64,000 nt of DNA from Eulemur rufifrons (taxonomy: Eukaryota > Chordata > Mammalia > Primates > Lemuridae), in contig NC_090999.1 in the NCBI RefSeq assembly GCF_041146395.1, positions 73,289,001 to 73,353,000 of the forward strand. Direction: 5' to 3'. Below, piece after piece: positions 22,401 through 35,865 of this stretch. Below the pieces are notes generated by a model, which was given only the letters and a program-made list of their open reading frames with translations, was not told the DNA's origin and searched no databases. The translations under genes were made by a program, and so were the position numbers. Each line of letters starts with the position of its first letter. Position 1 is the stretch's first letter.

Positions 22401-23944
22401 AAAGTAACATTGTGGGATAAGAAAATAAGTTAGAATTTATTTTATGACACTTATTTTTCTTTAAAAAATGTCATTTTTATTTTAACTTTCTGTCAAGTTA
22501 AAGTAAACGTTTCAGTCTTATGTCTAGACAGAATATAATGGATTCAGAAAGGACCTTCTAAAAATAATGATCCTGCTTTGGATCATCACAACCTAAAGAT
22601 ATTGACCAATGGGAAAGATTTCAAGTAAGATGGTCTAGATGTGACAGCCATATATTTTGTCTGCCCAAGTTCTCTGATATTTTCCAAATTTAGCCATAAA
22701 AATGAATATGTTAATATAACCTACCTATTTATAGAAATGTTGCACTCTTCATTGTCTTTGGGGAAACACTGACCAGCCTCACCTTGAATCTATGGCAAAC
22801 ATGGCATTAAAAATACATATGCAAGTATATTTAGTTTTTTCTCTACACATACATCTGTTATTTGTTTTATCGTCAAAAAGATGAGAAATACATGTAGTTT
22901 TTACTCACTGCTCTAGTAGTTCTGCAAGTTCACTTGCAGTTCTGAAAAATCATCTGCAGGCATTTTTGTTCGTTTAAGAATGAAAAGGACAAGAACTTTC
23001 TACAAAACGAGGTTCCTATTCAAGTAATCGCCAGTATAGAGCTATTTTTTTCCTAGACAATATTTATTCTTTCTAAAGACTCAATGAACTTTGATTTCTT
23101 TTAAATTTGGGAAACCTTTTTATTTTCAATAAGAGCTATATTTTAGTGCATCCTCCAGTTTGAAGGAAGATTTCTCTGTGTGGGTTTATCATATATATAA
23201 AATATATGTTGATCTAAAATTTCAAAAATGCTTTTCTTATTTAAATTAAATGGGTCCCCTGTGATCTAAACCATCTAATTTTTTTGTTTGTTTAAAGGAT
23301 ATGGAGTTCATAATGTTAATTATTATGAATGTCAGTATCATTTCAATAGTTCCACATTTATACTACAGGCAATATATATCTCACTTCCCACATGTATGAA
23401 TATCTACAATAAAAAGAGCTTCTTTACTCAAAGTTTAAAAAATGAAGACATACACATTTCTAAAAGAATTTTAATAAAATACACAGCAAATGATTTTAAA
23501 TGGTTTCTTTAGACGCCCAGATTTAAAGGACTAAATATTCAAATTATAGCTATACAGACAAATAAATGAATAGATAGATAAATAGACATCTTTGGGGTTT
23601 TTTTTAAATAATCATTTATTTCAAAAATAGCAAGCTCATGAAACATAGAATATTATCCTCCACTTCCTTTTTGTCACCCATGGTGTCTCACATGTTGCCA
23701 GGTATAGAGAAAGATTCATGATTTACTCAGGAAGTAGTTGAATACAACCAGATCAAAGATGAATCTCATTGTTCAATTCCACCAATTCTTTCCCCACACA
23801 TTCTGCCTTTAAATTTACAGAAGAGTTTTCTTTCTCTTGCTTTTCTTCAATTCTTCACTTAAAAGCAAAGTGAAGTTAGAGATATAGATTATATTTATAC
23901 ACATATAAAGCAATTGATTTGTTTTCCATTCATTTCAATATAAC
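22401..23944. other. non-coding AT-rich DNA
   Basis: No gene or dispersed repeat recognised. A palindrome lies at 22922-22939 and short TAGA-like repeats near 23570-23590. Confidence 0.5.
22922..22939. repeat. near-perfect palindrome
   Basis: Arms 'ctgcaagt' and 'acttgcag' are perfect reverse complements with a 2-bp TC centre. It is embedded in two copies of 'agttctg' in direct orientation. It could be a dimeric protein site; nothing in context identifies a binder. Confidence 0.75.
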
Positions 23945-24060
23945 AGGCTTATATTTGGTGCCTTCAGTGTACCAAGACACATATAAATATTGAGGATATA
24001 AAGATACATTGTCTCTGCCTCCATGGATCCAAGTGTTGTCTCAATTTGATGACTCATGGT
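23945..24060 (-). mobile_element. probable L2 3' fragment
   Basis: Reverse-complement L2-like order: 'gtgccttcagtgtaccaaga', 'tattgaggatataaaga', 'ctctgcctccatggatcc'. Short and diverged. Confidence 0.5.
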
Positions 24061-24696
24061 AATGAGGTCCATAGGGAATTTTTTTGAGTGTTAAGTAATT
24101 TATGTATTTTTTAAATTTTCTGAATTTGTACAAAAGCTATGAGATTGTGAATCCACTATACTAGGACATAAAGTTTAACTCAAACTGGAAAGTCTCCACT
24201 CTTATTCAAAATCAATAACAGGAAAAATACTTGATCTTTTATTGTGAAACTTAAGAGTTGCTTAAAAGTTTAGTGATCATTAAAATTCAAATCCTTGGAA
24301 CTATAAAATAAAATTATTGCTTTTTCACTATATGAATTGGTGCATATATTATTTAAACTACTGCCAATTTGTATGCCACATTGAAATAATCACTCTGAAG
24401 TCCATAATATCATTTGTTGAGAAATTAAGATAATGTTGCTTGATTAGAATTAAATCTTAAAAATCAACCTGAAATTTTCTGTTTGATTAGATACACATCT
24501 TAATTATAAGTCGTAAATGCAAATAATCTTTTCATATACTTACTAATAGAATAAAACTTTAAATTATTACAACATTGAAACAGATCTTTTTATAATATAT
24601 ATTTTCACCTACTTCTAATCAATTTATCTGTTATAAACATAAAGCAGAATAAGTATTGTTAAAATACATGAGAGAAAGCAATAAAACAATGAATTT
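24061..24696. other. non-coding, nothing recognised
   Basis: Very AT-rich spacer up to the Alu target duplication. Confidence 0.5.
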
Positions 24697-24697
24697 A

Positions 24698-25113
<416 letters not shown>

Positions 25114-25127
25114 AAAAATAATATTTT

Positions 25128-25659
25128 AAATAAATGATATCAATTTATTCATTACAAATTAAATAACCAGAAAATATTTCAAGCTAACATGATATATACT
25201 TTACTGAAAACTATCTGTTTATTGAAAATATAGCTAAGTAAAAGATAATGAATTTTGTGTTGATAAATTAATACCACAAACAGAAATTAAATAACCAAAC
25301 TGTATTATATTATTATAATTGGAGCTTTCTACATTGCATACTTTTTAAAACTTTGCAATTAAATATTGATATGCAATTTGGCAAACCTTATTTGTATATC
25401 TATGAGATATTCTTCATGTATGTAAAATTTATAATAATTTGGATTAGCAGATAAATACATGGTTTTATGTACACTATGAATGACTGTATGTGGCACATGA
25501 TTTGATAAATACAAAACTTTTATTGTGTCAAAAACTGTTTGGAAGTAAATTATTTTCTATATTTATTGCTTGCTAAATTGCCAGGAATATGCAAAAATTC
25601 AAGATTTACTTGGAATGTATTTGAGTATCATTAGCTCAAGGGGTGGAGCCAATATCCCA
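25128..25659. other. non-coding, nothing recognised
   Basis: AT-rich spacer, no feature assigned. Confidence 0.5.
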
Positions 25660-25840
25660 ATTATTTTAAAAAATGATAATAACAATAGCAACTTACTGTG
25701 TGCCAATCACTGTTCTAAACATTATACCATGTTAGCTCATTTACTAGTCACAGGAACTTTATGAGTAACATACTATTACTATCCTCATTTTACAGATGGA
25801 AAAATTGAATTTCAGATGTATGTGAAGTTTCTTTTGACCA
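25660..25840 (-). repeat. MIR SINE
   Basis: Clear reverse-complement MIR: 'cttactgtgtgccaatcac', 'tgttctaaacattataccat', 'tagctcatttactagtcac', 'cctcattttacagatggaa'. Confidence 0.85.
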
Positions 25841-26264
25841 CATGCCTCAGTCATATTTCTTTTAACTCTTTCTCAGAAGCAACCGTTGGTGTAAGTTTAG
25901 TGTAAGTTTGTTGAGTCCATTTTTATTTTTTGCATGCAAATGACCATATATGAACAATATATAATAGTGTCTTACGGGTTTTAAGTACATATAAATAGTA
26001 TAAATCAGACTGTGTGTGCAGTTCTGAAAATTAATTTTCTCAAGATTTAGACACGTTGTTATATATTTTTTTATTCCTTTAAGTTGTTACATTGGATTCC
26101 AGCCATTCAAACTTTACAACTAGAGAAATGAAAGCTGAGATATTTTTATTTAATGAAGATAATTTAGTGAATTAACATTTAGTTTCCCTTATTATCAGCC
26201 CAATACCTTTTCCACCACGTAGCAGCCACTTCCAATTGCATCCCATGTGCTCTTGCATAATTCA
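25841..26264. other. non-coding, nothing recognised
   Basis: No gene or repeat assigned. Confidence 0.4.
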
Positions 26265-26360
26265 CTAGTCTGAATTTCAGCATACTCATTAGCAGCCGTG
26301 GGAGAAGATGATACAGCTGAACTAGATGATCTCTACCTTCAAAAGTCTAAAAGCCACAAT
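26265..26360 (+). repeat. possible MIR-like 3' fragment
   Basis: The phrase 'ctgaactagatgatctctac' is typical of the 3' part of MIR3-like SINEs; the rest is eroded. Confidence 0.35.
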
Positions 26361-27362
26361 TTTGTCATCAGGACTATTTTTAAAAAATTTTCTCATGAAT
26401 ATATTGGCTCCTTGGTATTAGGCTTTGTGTGTTTTCTTGAAATCTCTTGTAGTTCTGGACACATAAGTAGCTAGGGAGGAATCAAGATTTGTGAAATTGA
26501 TATGACTATTTCCATACACTGATGTGTCTACAATGTCCTCTGAGTATGCTTCCTAGGAGAGGACCTTTTCTGTACACTCTGTTTATTCTCTTTATTTTTC
26601 CTTTGGGACTTAGTTATATCAAATGAACTAATGTGACTAAAATCTTTTAAATCATCTTTTTTCATACCTATTAAAATTATTTTTTATACTTAAACTTTTG
26701 CATGTATACGCAGTTTCTTGAGCTTTAAATAGCATCTGCAAGAAATCCACTAAATGATAGTTTTCTGTAATCTATTATAAATGATTGAAGACTCACACTT
26801 CCATTTTAACTGCAAACATAAACTTCCAAATAATTTTGTGTAATGTGAAAAAAATCTTTGAGTTCAACAAGTACTACGATTTTTCTTTATTCTCTTAGTA
26901 TATTTCTACTCTCCAACATCCTCACAGCCTCTAGTGTCTCTGGTAAATAGCCAGAGGATTAATGTTTTAGTGAAAGCTGACTTTGTCACCTTCAAAAGGA
27001 AATCTCTTCAAATCAAAGTCTCTGTGTGTCTTGACTATAAAGAAAATTTTAAATAAACATTGTGAAAAGAAAGAGAGATTGTTATCTCTTCAAGCATTTT
27101 TCTCTATCAATTTGTACCAATGTTATACATAAACATACACACAAATTTATATATGTATATAAAACTGTATATACTTGCTTGCAATGATCTTTATACATAC
27201 AGACATTCTTATAAGGGAAGCCTCTCTAAAGTAACAATAACAATATCAACCAAAGTAATTAATGCATATTGCTTTCTTTAAGTAATTTAAAATTTTTATT
27301 ATGATTTGTATACATTCAGGTAACATGAATCCAAGAATATATCACATAATCACAGACTCACT
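26361..27362. other. non-coding AT-rich DNA
   Basis: No gene or assignable repeat. Confidence 0.5.
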
Positions 27363-27376
27363 TTGCAATGACTTTT

Positions 27377-27707
27377 TTTTTTTTTTTTTTGGAGACAGAG
27401 TCTCACTCTGTTGCTCTGGCTAGAGGGCCGTGGTGTCAGCCTAGCTCACAGCAACCTCAAACTCCTGGGCTCAAGCGATCCTCCTGCCTCAGCCTCCCGA
27501 GTAGCTGGGACTACAGGCATGGGCCACCATTACCGGCTAATTTTTTCTATATATATGTTTAGTTGTCCAGCTAATTTCTTTCTATTTTTAGTAGAGGTGG
27601 GGTCTCGCTCTTGCTCAGGCTGGTCTCGAACTCCTGACCTCGAGCCATCTGCATGCCTCGGCCTCCCAGAGTGCTAGGGTTACAGGCGTGAGCCACCGCA
27701 CCCGGCC
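27377..27707 (-). mobile_element. Alu SINE, minus strand, with 14-bp target duplication
   Basis: Reverse-complement dimeric Alu beginning with its T-run and ending 'gagccaccgcacccggcc'. The lemur-type linker is present ('ctatatatatgtttagttg'). The target duplication 'ttgcaatgactttt' is exact at 27363-27376 and 27708-27721. The two overlapping plus-strand open frames are antisense-Alu artefacts. Confidence 0.95.
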
Positions 27708-27721
27708 TTGCAATGACTTTT

Positions 27722-30396
27722 AAGATTGTAAGTTCTAATGTCAAAGTTTGATTTCTCCCTCATGATAAGATGGTATACGCAAATATTTTATTAGATCTCC
27801 CATTTACTGAAAACCAAGCAATCTAAATAACAAATGAACAAGACAAAATTCTTCAATGCCAAAAAAAGCACTGAAATAATGTGGAAGGATGTTACCAAGA
27901 CAATTAATTCATTATTTTTGTTCTTTTCCCCAATTTGTTGACTCATTACCTTCCTACCAAGGCCCAACTTGAAAACTAAAATGATACAGTGAAAAGATGC
28001 TGAAAAAAGGGATTTCTGAAAGAATAAATACATCAAAACACTTTAAAAAATCTATCCTATTTCTACTAGCATTTGACCAATTATTAAGGAAATAATGTGG
28101 TGATTTTATTAACTTATACTTTTTTACCATGTATTGAGTAATGCTGAGACCTTCTTTGGTTTCATATATTCTTAATCTTCAGAATAGTTAATGGTGATTC
28201 ATTTATCTAAGAAATCTTATTGGTTGAGAAATCATCAACTCTTCCTACAGCTTCAATACTTTAGACACTGATGCATTTCTCATCACAAAATCATGCAACA
28301 TAATTTAAGTGTTATTTAATAACATATCTGACAAACATTTTTTTTAATACTGTTTCATTTTAATTTGACGACTTCATAATAGCATCCAGGGAAGCACCTT
28401 GAATGTTTCCAAATCCATTTTAGGCAAGCTCCTTCTGGGAAGTTTTCATGCTGTTAGCTAATCTCATCCCTAGTGATTTAATTATTGTTTAACAAAAAAA
28501 GTATTATTTTTCTGAGATTTGCCTATTTCACCTTTTTCTCTAATTCTCAGCGCCAACTCTTACAATGAACCTACTGGGAGGTATAAAGTCTTTCGTAGAG
28601 TGAACTTGAGTACAACATGGGGTACTTTTGCACGTTTGACTTTTTAAAAAATAATGAGAAAATAATTTATAGAACAGATAGATAGGGTTCAATTGCATTT
28701 TACCACTTCTTTTACATATTTGATTTAAATCCTTCATACTGTAGAGTGCCAGAGTAAGTTTACTGTAATACAGAATGAAAATATTATTTCCAGATATATT
28801 TATAGTCTCATTATATTTTCAAGAACCATTCTCATAGAAATGACATAGTATAATTTTAACTTCATGGCTTAATAAAATTATTATGTGTAAATGAGTAAGA
28901 ATACCCTATTAAGTATATTTGACCTAACACAGAAATTGGGAGGCTTGTAAGAACAATCTCATAATGAGAAGGAGTTCTACAAAAATTATAAGAAAAGCAG
29001 AATATATGTTAGGATGAAATTTAAAGCATTTACAGATGCCATTTCTATTAATTTCCTTCCTAATTTTCATACTATAATTCTGTGTTATTTCCTTATTTTG
29101 GCTTATGAGCTATGATTGTATCCTTGCCCGAGGTGAGGGAGGATGATCGCAGAGAAACTGAGAAACCAAAATGTCAGATTTATAACTTTATGCATGAAAA
29201 ATAAAACCCTTTCCTCAAAAGAAAATAAAATAAACAATACAGAATAAAAATAAAATATGCAGAAAACAGGATCAGGCAGAAGGGGCCACCACCCAACACC
29301 CTACCACTACCACTATTCTGTATGGAGGAGATTAGAAAGGAATGCAATAAAAATGTTAGATGCCAATGGCCTGAACCTTTATTCATCTCTGTTCTCTGTT
29401 TCAAATCAAAAATTGAGACTATAGGATCTTCAAATAAATTTAAGACTCTAGGAGAAAGGACATTGTACCCACTCTTTGCATGTAATTCAGGGCATTGACA
29501 CTTTGAAAATAAGTCCTCTCACTACAAATGGTTTTGGAACAATACAGCAAAAATGGCTGTGTAGGGTTAGAAACAGACTGGGCTTACTGATGGTCGTAGT
29601 TAAGCAAAGCAATCATCTGAGCCTTCCTAGTGCTCAAGAAGGCTGTGAAACTAAGTTGTAGTTGCAGGCCAGCCTATGATCTGGAGGACTTCGGGTGGCT
29701 TAATGAGAGACTGAGGCCACAGTTTCAGAGGCTGAGTGAAAAATAGGGCATCTGCGTAGAAGTATTATTATATGTGGAAGTTTTTATGTATATATATATT
29801 AATTTCTCAGACATCAGATGAAATATTACTTGCTGCTGTGTTGGCTGAAATGTTACTCAGAGTGAGGTGAAAATCAATCTGTAATTAAAGTAAATGTATC
29901 GACGCTCTATCTTATAAACAGAAAAAAATTACACCTGATAAAGGCTTTACAAAATATGTAATTTAGAAGCACATTAAATAATCTAGATATAGGAAGTTTC
30001 TATATATCTAATGTATAAAATAATCATTGAAATAGTATTTTAGAGTCAAATACCTATTATTTAATTTTCTTTAGATAATAATTGTTTAGGAAAATACTGT
30101 GGTCAATTTCTAATTGTTTAATATAAGTAAAAATTTGGATGATTATTTACAATATATGAAGGCAATCTCTATACGTGAAGAAAAATCAGTTTCTCAAACA
30201 TAAAAGATGTAAAGTACTTTTCTTTCAGTAGTATTTCAATGTGTTTATTAGTGATTATTTTTTCGAAACATACCAGATTAAAATTTACTTTTAAATTTGT
30301 TTATTCAAATAGTTCAGATTTTTTAACTGATTTCCTTCCCCCAAAAATCTTGATCCATAAAATTTAATAGTGCTTAATTCTGAGGAATATTAGTAA
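27722..30396. other. non-coding DNA, largest stretch without a clear repeat in this half
   Basis: No reading frame with a recognisable domain and no dispersed repeat I can name. The short open frames on either strand are at chance length for AT-rich DNA. Confidence 0.5.
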
Positions 30397-31089
30397 TGTC
30401 AGGTTCCTAGATTACATGCAATGAACTAAGTTCAAATATGCAACGTTTAGGACAGTTCTCCAGGTGACCTTGGACCAGCCAAGTTCTCCCCACTTTCATA
30501 CTTGTAGTTCTCAATGATAACTGTAAAGTGTGCCGGGAATGTAACATCTTAAGATAAGTAAGAGCTGGCAAGAGCAGCCCAGGCTCTGTTCCAGTCTCCC
30601 CTGGAAGCAGAATGTCCTTTATCACTTTAGCCCAGTGTTTCATGAGAACCTGTAGGAAAAGACCTAGGGCGGGCTGCTTTCTTGGGTCCTTCAGTGGAGA
30701 CATGTGCAGTAGGAACTCCACCCACCTCAGGCAGCGTTCTTGAGCCTTGGGTGACTGGCTCACTTTGAATCCTAGGCCTCTGCTGTTCCTCGCTGTCTAT
30801 CTATAAGTAATAAACCCACTTTTTGTAACTTGTGTGCATGGGTATTCTGTCTCTCCAGATTTAGACAAATTGGTAATGAGTTCATAATGAACCTGCTTCA
30901 CAGAGGAGCAACAGCCTACTCCATCTGAAATATGTAGGTACAGGAGAGTAGCACCTGGAGAGCCTGAATGTCTGTATGAACCCCGATGGTCAGAGAGATA
31001 GATGTCTAATTCTGCCAAGTCATTCTTTATCCCCTTAGGTTTGTCAGATGTAGATGTGTTTAACAAGTTTACCAACTTCACCTGAATAC
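30397..31089 (+). mobile_element. candidate ERV-type LTR, family unknown
   Basis: A GC-richer block that reads like an LTR. A polyadenylation signal sits in 'tataagtaataaacccac', followed by a U5-like 'attctgtctctccagattt'. The outer edges carry 'tgtcaggt' at the left and 'acctgaataca' at the right, which could be LTR termini with a short inverted repeat. No target duplication is obvious. Minus-strand open frames (30407-30763, starting at GTG, and 30797-31081) have no recognisable product. Confidence 0.4.
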
Positions 31090-31635
31090 ATTATATTTAA
31101 CACAGTTAACTTTACAGAATATACCTAACACATTCAACTTCATTTATACCTTTAGACAGCAGCCACGTACAGAATTACTGTTTACATGTCTCCACAATGA
31201 ATACCTTTAATGATTGGTGGTAGGGGGATTCTTTTAAAGGGATTTGGGAAGGATTACATTTTTACTTTACATGATTTTGTTTGATTTTTGACAAGCATGT
31301 TAATTTTGTAATTAAAACATTATATAACAAAAGTAAAGTGTTTTACTGAGCTCTCTATGTTGAATTTCTTGAAACTAGAAAAAGAAAATTATTTTCTACT
31401 TCTTTCTTAACATATATAATTAGTTATTCCACTTTAAGTAATTTATAGTGTAACATTTATGTAAAAGATTCTTTAACCAAGATGATTATATAAGAAGCAT
31501 ATTGCTGGTGGAGAGGATTCAATTTCTTTTATGGACTTGCTTCCTAACACCTTCAAACTTTCCTTAGGATTAGTCAATAATATATATACAACTCTTACCT
31601 CTCTAAGGAGACTCCATTTACTTTTTTTAAAGCTT
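31090..31635. other. non-coding AT-rich DNA
   Basis: Nothing recognised before the long antisense L1. Confidence 0.5.
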
Positions 31636-32768
31636 ACCAAGGTTTAATTTTCATACAATAAAATTCACTACTTCTTGGTGTACACTTAATGTGTTTTGAC
31701 AAGTTTATACAGAGGTGTATCCACTATCCCAATTGAGATATACGACATTTTCATCATCTCAAATGTTCGTGTGGCTTTGCAGTCAATCGTCTCTGCCCAC
31801 GCCCATCATGGCTCAAACCAGCCTCTGGCCATCACTTTCTGATTTCTGTCCCTATATTTTGCCTTTTCCAGAAAGTCATGTAACTCAGTAGTGTGTACAC
31901 TGTTATGTCTAGCTTATTTCATTTAGAATAATGTTCTTGAGATTTAGCCGTGTTGTTGGAAGTATCAGTGATTTGTTTTATTTCTCGGTTGTAGGAAGTA
32001 TGCATAGAACACAATATTTTTTATTCTAATATCAGGTTGATGAATATTTGGGTTATTTTCAGTTTAGGATTACTTTGAATGAAGCTGGTACAAACATTCA
32101 CATACTAGTTTTACACGAACATATGTTTTCCTTCCTCTTTGGTAAATTACTAGAAGTAGTATTTCAGTGTCTTATGGTATGTATAAGTTGATACGACACT
32201 GTCAAGCCCTTTTTCATAATGGCTGCAGGACTTTGCATTTCCACTAGCAATGCACAATGTATGTAGCTGGTCTGAATCCTTGCCAGTGCCTTAATCTTTT
32301 TGTTGTCTTATATATCAGCCATTCTAGTAGTTATGTCATAACATCATTGTGATTTTATTTTGCAATTTCAAAATAATTATGTTGAAAAGGTATTTATGTT
32401 CTTATTTGTCAATTATTCCTTCTTTGATGAAATGTCTATTCAAATCTGTTACCTAATTTTTTGATTGGATTGTCTTTAATTAAGTTGTAAATATTTTTCA
32501 TATATTCTGGACAACAGTTCTTTTATAAAAATGTGTTTGGCAATTATTTTCTCCCAGTTTGTGATTTGTCTTTCTTAAGGATGTTTTAGAAGAACAAAAG
32601 CATTAATTTCTTTTTGTTAAAAATTTACACAATTCAATTTGTTTTCTTTTCTTTTTTCATGCTTTTTGTCTCATATTAAAGAAATAATTTCCTAATCCAA
32701 TGTTACAAATATTTCTTTCCCATGGCTTTTTAATGAAATTATATTTCTGGGTTATGCATTGAGGTCTG
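31636..32768 (-). mobile_element. L1 LINE, piece 1 of split antisense copy
   Basis: Antisense 3' UTR and ORF2 end: 'ttttgacaagtttataca', 'ccactatcccaattgagata', 'gtgttgttggaagtatcagt', 'caatgcacaatgtatgtag', 'ttcatatattctggacaaca'. Continues in the same orientation after the MST LTR. Heavily mutated. Confidence 0.85.
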
Positions 32769-33168
32769 TGCTATGGTTTGGTTTGTTCAATCCTTCCACA
32801 TCTCATGTGAAAGTTTGATTCCCAATGTTGGAGGTGGGGTCTAATGGGAGGTATTTGGATCATGGAGGCAGATCCTTCATGAATGGCTTGATTGGCTTTC
32901 CTAGTGATAATGACTGAACTCTCACTCTATTAGTTCCCCTAGAGCTGATTGTTATAAAGAGCCTGGCACTTTCTTCCCTCTCTCTATTGCTTCCTCCCCC
33001 TCACCTTCTGCCATGAGTGGTAACAGCCAGAAGCCCTCACCAGAAGCAGATGCTGGCATGATGCTTCTTGTACAGCCTGCAGAACCATGAGCCCAATAAG
33101 TGTTTTTTTTTTTTCTTTATAAATTACCTAGTCTCAGATATTCCTTGATAGCAACACAAAGGAACTGT
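32769..33168 (+). mobile_element. MST-class MaLR solo LTR inside L1
   Basis: Nearly complete LTR: 'tgctatggtttggtttg', 'ctaatgggaggtatttgg', 'tcatgaatggcttgattgg', 'cactctattagttcccc', 'gaagccctcaccagaagc', 'atgatgcttcttgtacagcc' and 'tttataaattacctagtctc'. It interrupts L1 ORF2 between the 'ttgaggtctg' and 'ccatttaaaactgac' blocks. Solo LTR with no internal region. Confidence 0.9.
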
Positions 33169-33172
33169 TACC

Positions 33173-34050
33173 CATTTAAAACTGACTTTTATATATGGTG
33201 CAAGATATGAGCTGAGGTTCATTTTTTAGATTAATATTTAATTGATCCAGCACTGTTTGTTGAAGACTCCAATTCATTTTTATCAATTAATTACCCTAGC
33301 ACCTTTGACTTTGTAAAAATCAATTGAATACATATGTGTGGGTTTATTCCTGGATTCTCTATTTTGTTTCATTGATCTACATGTCTATCTCTTTGCCAGT
33401 TCTGTACTAACTTGATTATTGTAGGTTCATAAGTTTATTTCAGTGTTGTTTGGTTAATGTAGGTCCTTTACATGTCCATATAACATTACAAATTAGCTTA
33501 TCAAGGTCTTCAAAAATTCTTCTAACATTTTGATTGTGATTGCATTGAATCTATGTGTCAATGGGGAAAATTGCTACCTTTACAATATGAGGTTTTCTGA
33601 TCCATAAACTCAGTACATATTTCTCTATTTCTTTGAGTCTACTTTAATTACTTTCATCAATATTTTATAATCTTAAGGATAGAATTATTTCACATATTTT
33701 ATTTGTATTTATAGCTAAATATATTTTATCATTGCTATTATCAATGGTATTGTTTTTTAATTCACTTTTCAATTTTTATTGCTTACATCTAGATATACGT
33801 TTGATTTTTTAAATCAATCTTTTATCCTGAAACCTGTATCAACTCACTTATTAGCATTCAAAATTGTTTATTTTTCCAGATTATTTAGGATTTTCAATGT
33901 GCTTTTTCACAGTCTCACACACAAATATACACACACAAATCATAATGTTATTTATTGTTTTCTAACTTTGTATCTTTTATTTATTTTCCTTACCTTATTT
34001 CACTGACTAAGACGTTCAGTATGAATGTAGAATAGAAATAGTGAAAATGA
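33173..34050 (-). mobile_element. L1 LINE, piece 2 of split antisense copy
   Basis: ORF2 in antisense: 'gatccagcactgtttgttga', 'ttgtttcattgatctacatg', 'tgattgcattgaatctatg', 'ctctatttctttgagtctac'. The right end includes the target site of the Alu that follows. Confidence 0.85.
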
Positions 34051-34377
34051 GGGCAGGTGTGGTGCTTCGCTCCTGTAATCCTAGCACTCTGGGAGGCTGA
34101 TGGCTTGAGGTAAGGTGTTGGAGACCAGCTTGAGCAACAGCCAGACCCTATCTCTACCGAAAATAGAAAAAATTATCCAGGCATGGTGGTGTGTGCCTGT
34201 AGTTCCAGCTCCTTAAGAGACTGAGACAGGAGCATCCCTTGAGCCCAGGAGGTTGAGGTTCCAGTGAGCTATTATGATGCCGCTACACTCTAGCCCAAAT
34301 GACAGAGAGAGACCCTGTCTCAAAAAAAATGAAAAAAAGAAAGAAAGAAAGAGAGAAAAAGAAAAGAAAAGAAAAAA
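34051..34377 (+). mobile_element. Alu SINE, older copy, 17-bp target duplication
   Basis: Dimeric Alu with more substitutions than the other four and no expanded linker ('accgaaaatagaaaaaatta'). The tail has become an AAAG-type array (34334-34377). The target duplication 'agaaatagtgaaaatga' is exact at 34034-34050 and 34378-34394 and sits in L1 ORF2. The tail frames are low-complexity artefacts. Confidence 0.93.
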
Positions 34378-35045
34378 AGAAATAGTGAAAATGAACATCA
34401 TTGCTCTCTTTGAGATTTTAAAGTATATTTCTCATAGATTACCTTTACCAGGTTGAAAAAGTTTTCTTCCATTTCTAGTTTGATGAAAGTTTGTATCTCA
34501 CCCATATGGTGAATTTTTCAAGCATCTTTCTGCATCTGTTGAGATAGTCATTTATTTTTTAATGTGTTCATAGGGTGATTTACATCAATCTGTTTTTAAA
34601 TGTTGAATCAATTTTTCATTCCTGGAATAAATCTCATATTGTCAAGATGTATTATCTTGTTACTATACTGCTGGATGTTATCTATGAATATTGATAAATA
34701 ATTTGTGTTCATATTTATGAGGGATATTGGTCTATAGCTTTCTTTTCATGTAATAACTATCTGACATTGATATCAAGCTAATGCTGGCCTCATAAAATGA
34801 GCTAAGTGTCGTGGTAGAGATTGTTTAGAATTAGTATTTCTTTCTCAAATGTTCTATAGAATTCACCAGTTAAATCATCTGGGGTTTTCTTTGTGGGAGA
34901 TATTTAATAATAAATTCAATATATTTAATACATATAGGTTGGTAATTCTTTTTGAATGTGCTTTATTTTAGATCTTTCATAGAATTTGTCCATTTTACCT
35001 GAATTGGTGAAAAATTATGACTTTGTAGATGATTCCATTTTTCTC
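34378..35045 (-). mobile_element. L1 LINE, piece 3 of split antisense copy
   Basis: Continues directly from piece 2: 'ccatttctagtttgatgaaa', 'tctgcatctgttgagatag', 'gctaatgctggcctcataaa', 'cagttaaatcatctggggtt'. Fades at about 35045. Confidence 0.85.
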
Positions 35046-35714
35046 ATTTCTCTCATAATTAAGATCAGAGAGAAATTCTCCAGCAGGTTTCTAGATCCTA
35101 AGTAGAGATAGCATTCTATTCATTTGTTTTTTTCTTTCTCTTATTTGGTATTTTGCAATTTCTCTGAGAGTATTCTAGAAGTAAAGATAATGAAATTTTC
35201 TTTATTGTAAAAGCTCCTGCATTCTATTTGAAGCATAAGTAATCTCTTCTATATAAAGGTATGCCTAACAATGATATGAAATATGGACTTGAGTGTCTCT
35301 TAGTTTATGTATAGTCTTCAAGTAAACAACCCTTGAAATACTTGAAAAGTTATGAAATTATGGAATTCTCCTCTGAATCAAGTATCCCAATCTGCTTTTC
35401 CACTAGACTCTGCCATTATCTCATTGAGAAAAACAAACAAAGCCATAGAATCTGAATTAGGAATTCAAGTAAAATGAAATTTCTGCTCTCAGTACAGTGG
35501 TACAATGCCATGGCAGTTAATATTGGAGACATATGTTTGCTTACGTGTATATAGGGATGGGAGTGTGTGTTTGGATTAAAGAGCAAAATAGAATCATGTG
35601 CTGCATTTAACAGCTTAATAAGTTAGTCATTAAATTGGTGTATACATTAACCAAGTTAAACTATTTAAAACTAAATGTCTCACCTTAAAATTCTTAAAAT
35701 TAAGGAATTATACT
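35046..35714. other. non-coding, nothing recognised
   Basis: No gene or repeat assigned. Confidence 0.5.
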
Positions 35715-35865
35715 ATACTAGTGGTTTCCCAATTGATTATTTGTTAAATTAGATTTTTGTCTTAAGTGTCCAGTATTCTCATTCACTAGCTCTATGGTTG
35801 GGCCAAAGAATCTTCATTTTTAATGAACTCTTTCGATAATACTGATGTAAATGTTTGAAGACTAC
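35715..35865 (+). mobile_element. probable MER5A-type (hAT-Charlie) fragment
   Basis: Eroded MITE-like order: 'ctagtggtttcccaattg', 'gttgggccaaagaatcttc', 'tttttaatgaactctttcg', 'aatactgatgtaaatg', 'gaagactac'. Confidence 0.6.

Noticed and set aside
27368..27677. Plus-strand frames of 64 and 88 codons
   Set aside because: They are the antisense of an Alu; such frames recur in every Alu copy.
30407..30763. 118-codon minus-strand frame
   Set aside because: Starts at GTG, antisense to a probable LTR, no recognisable product.
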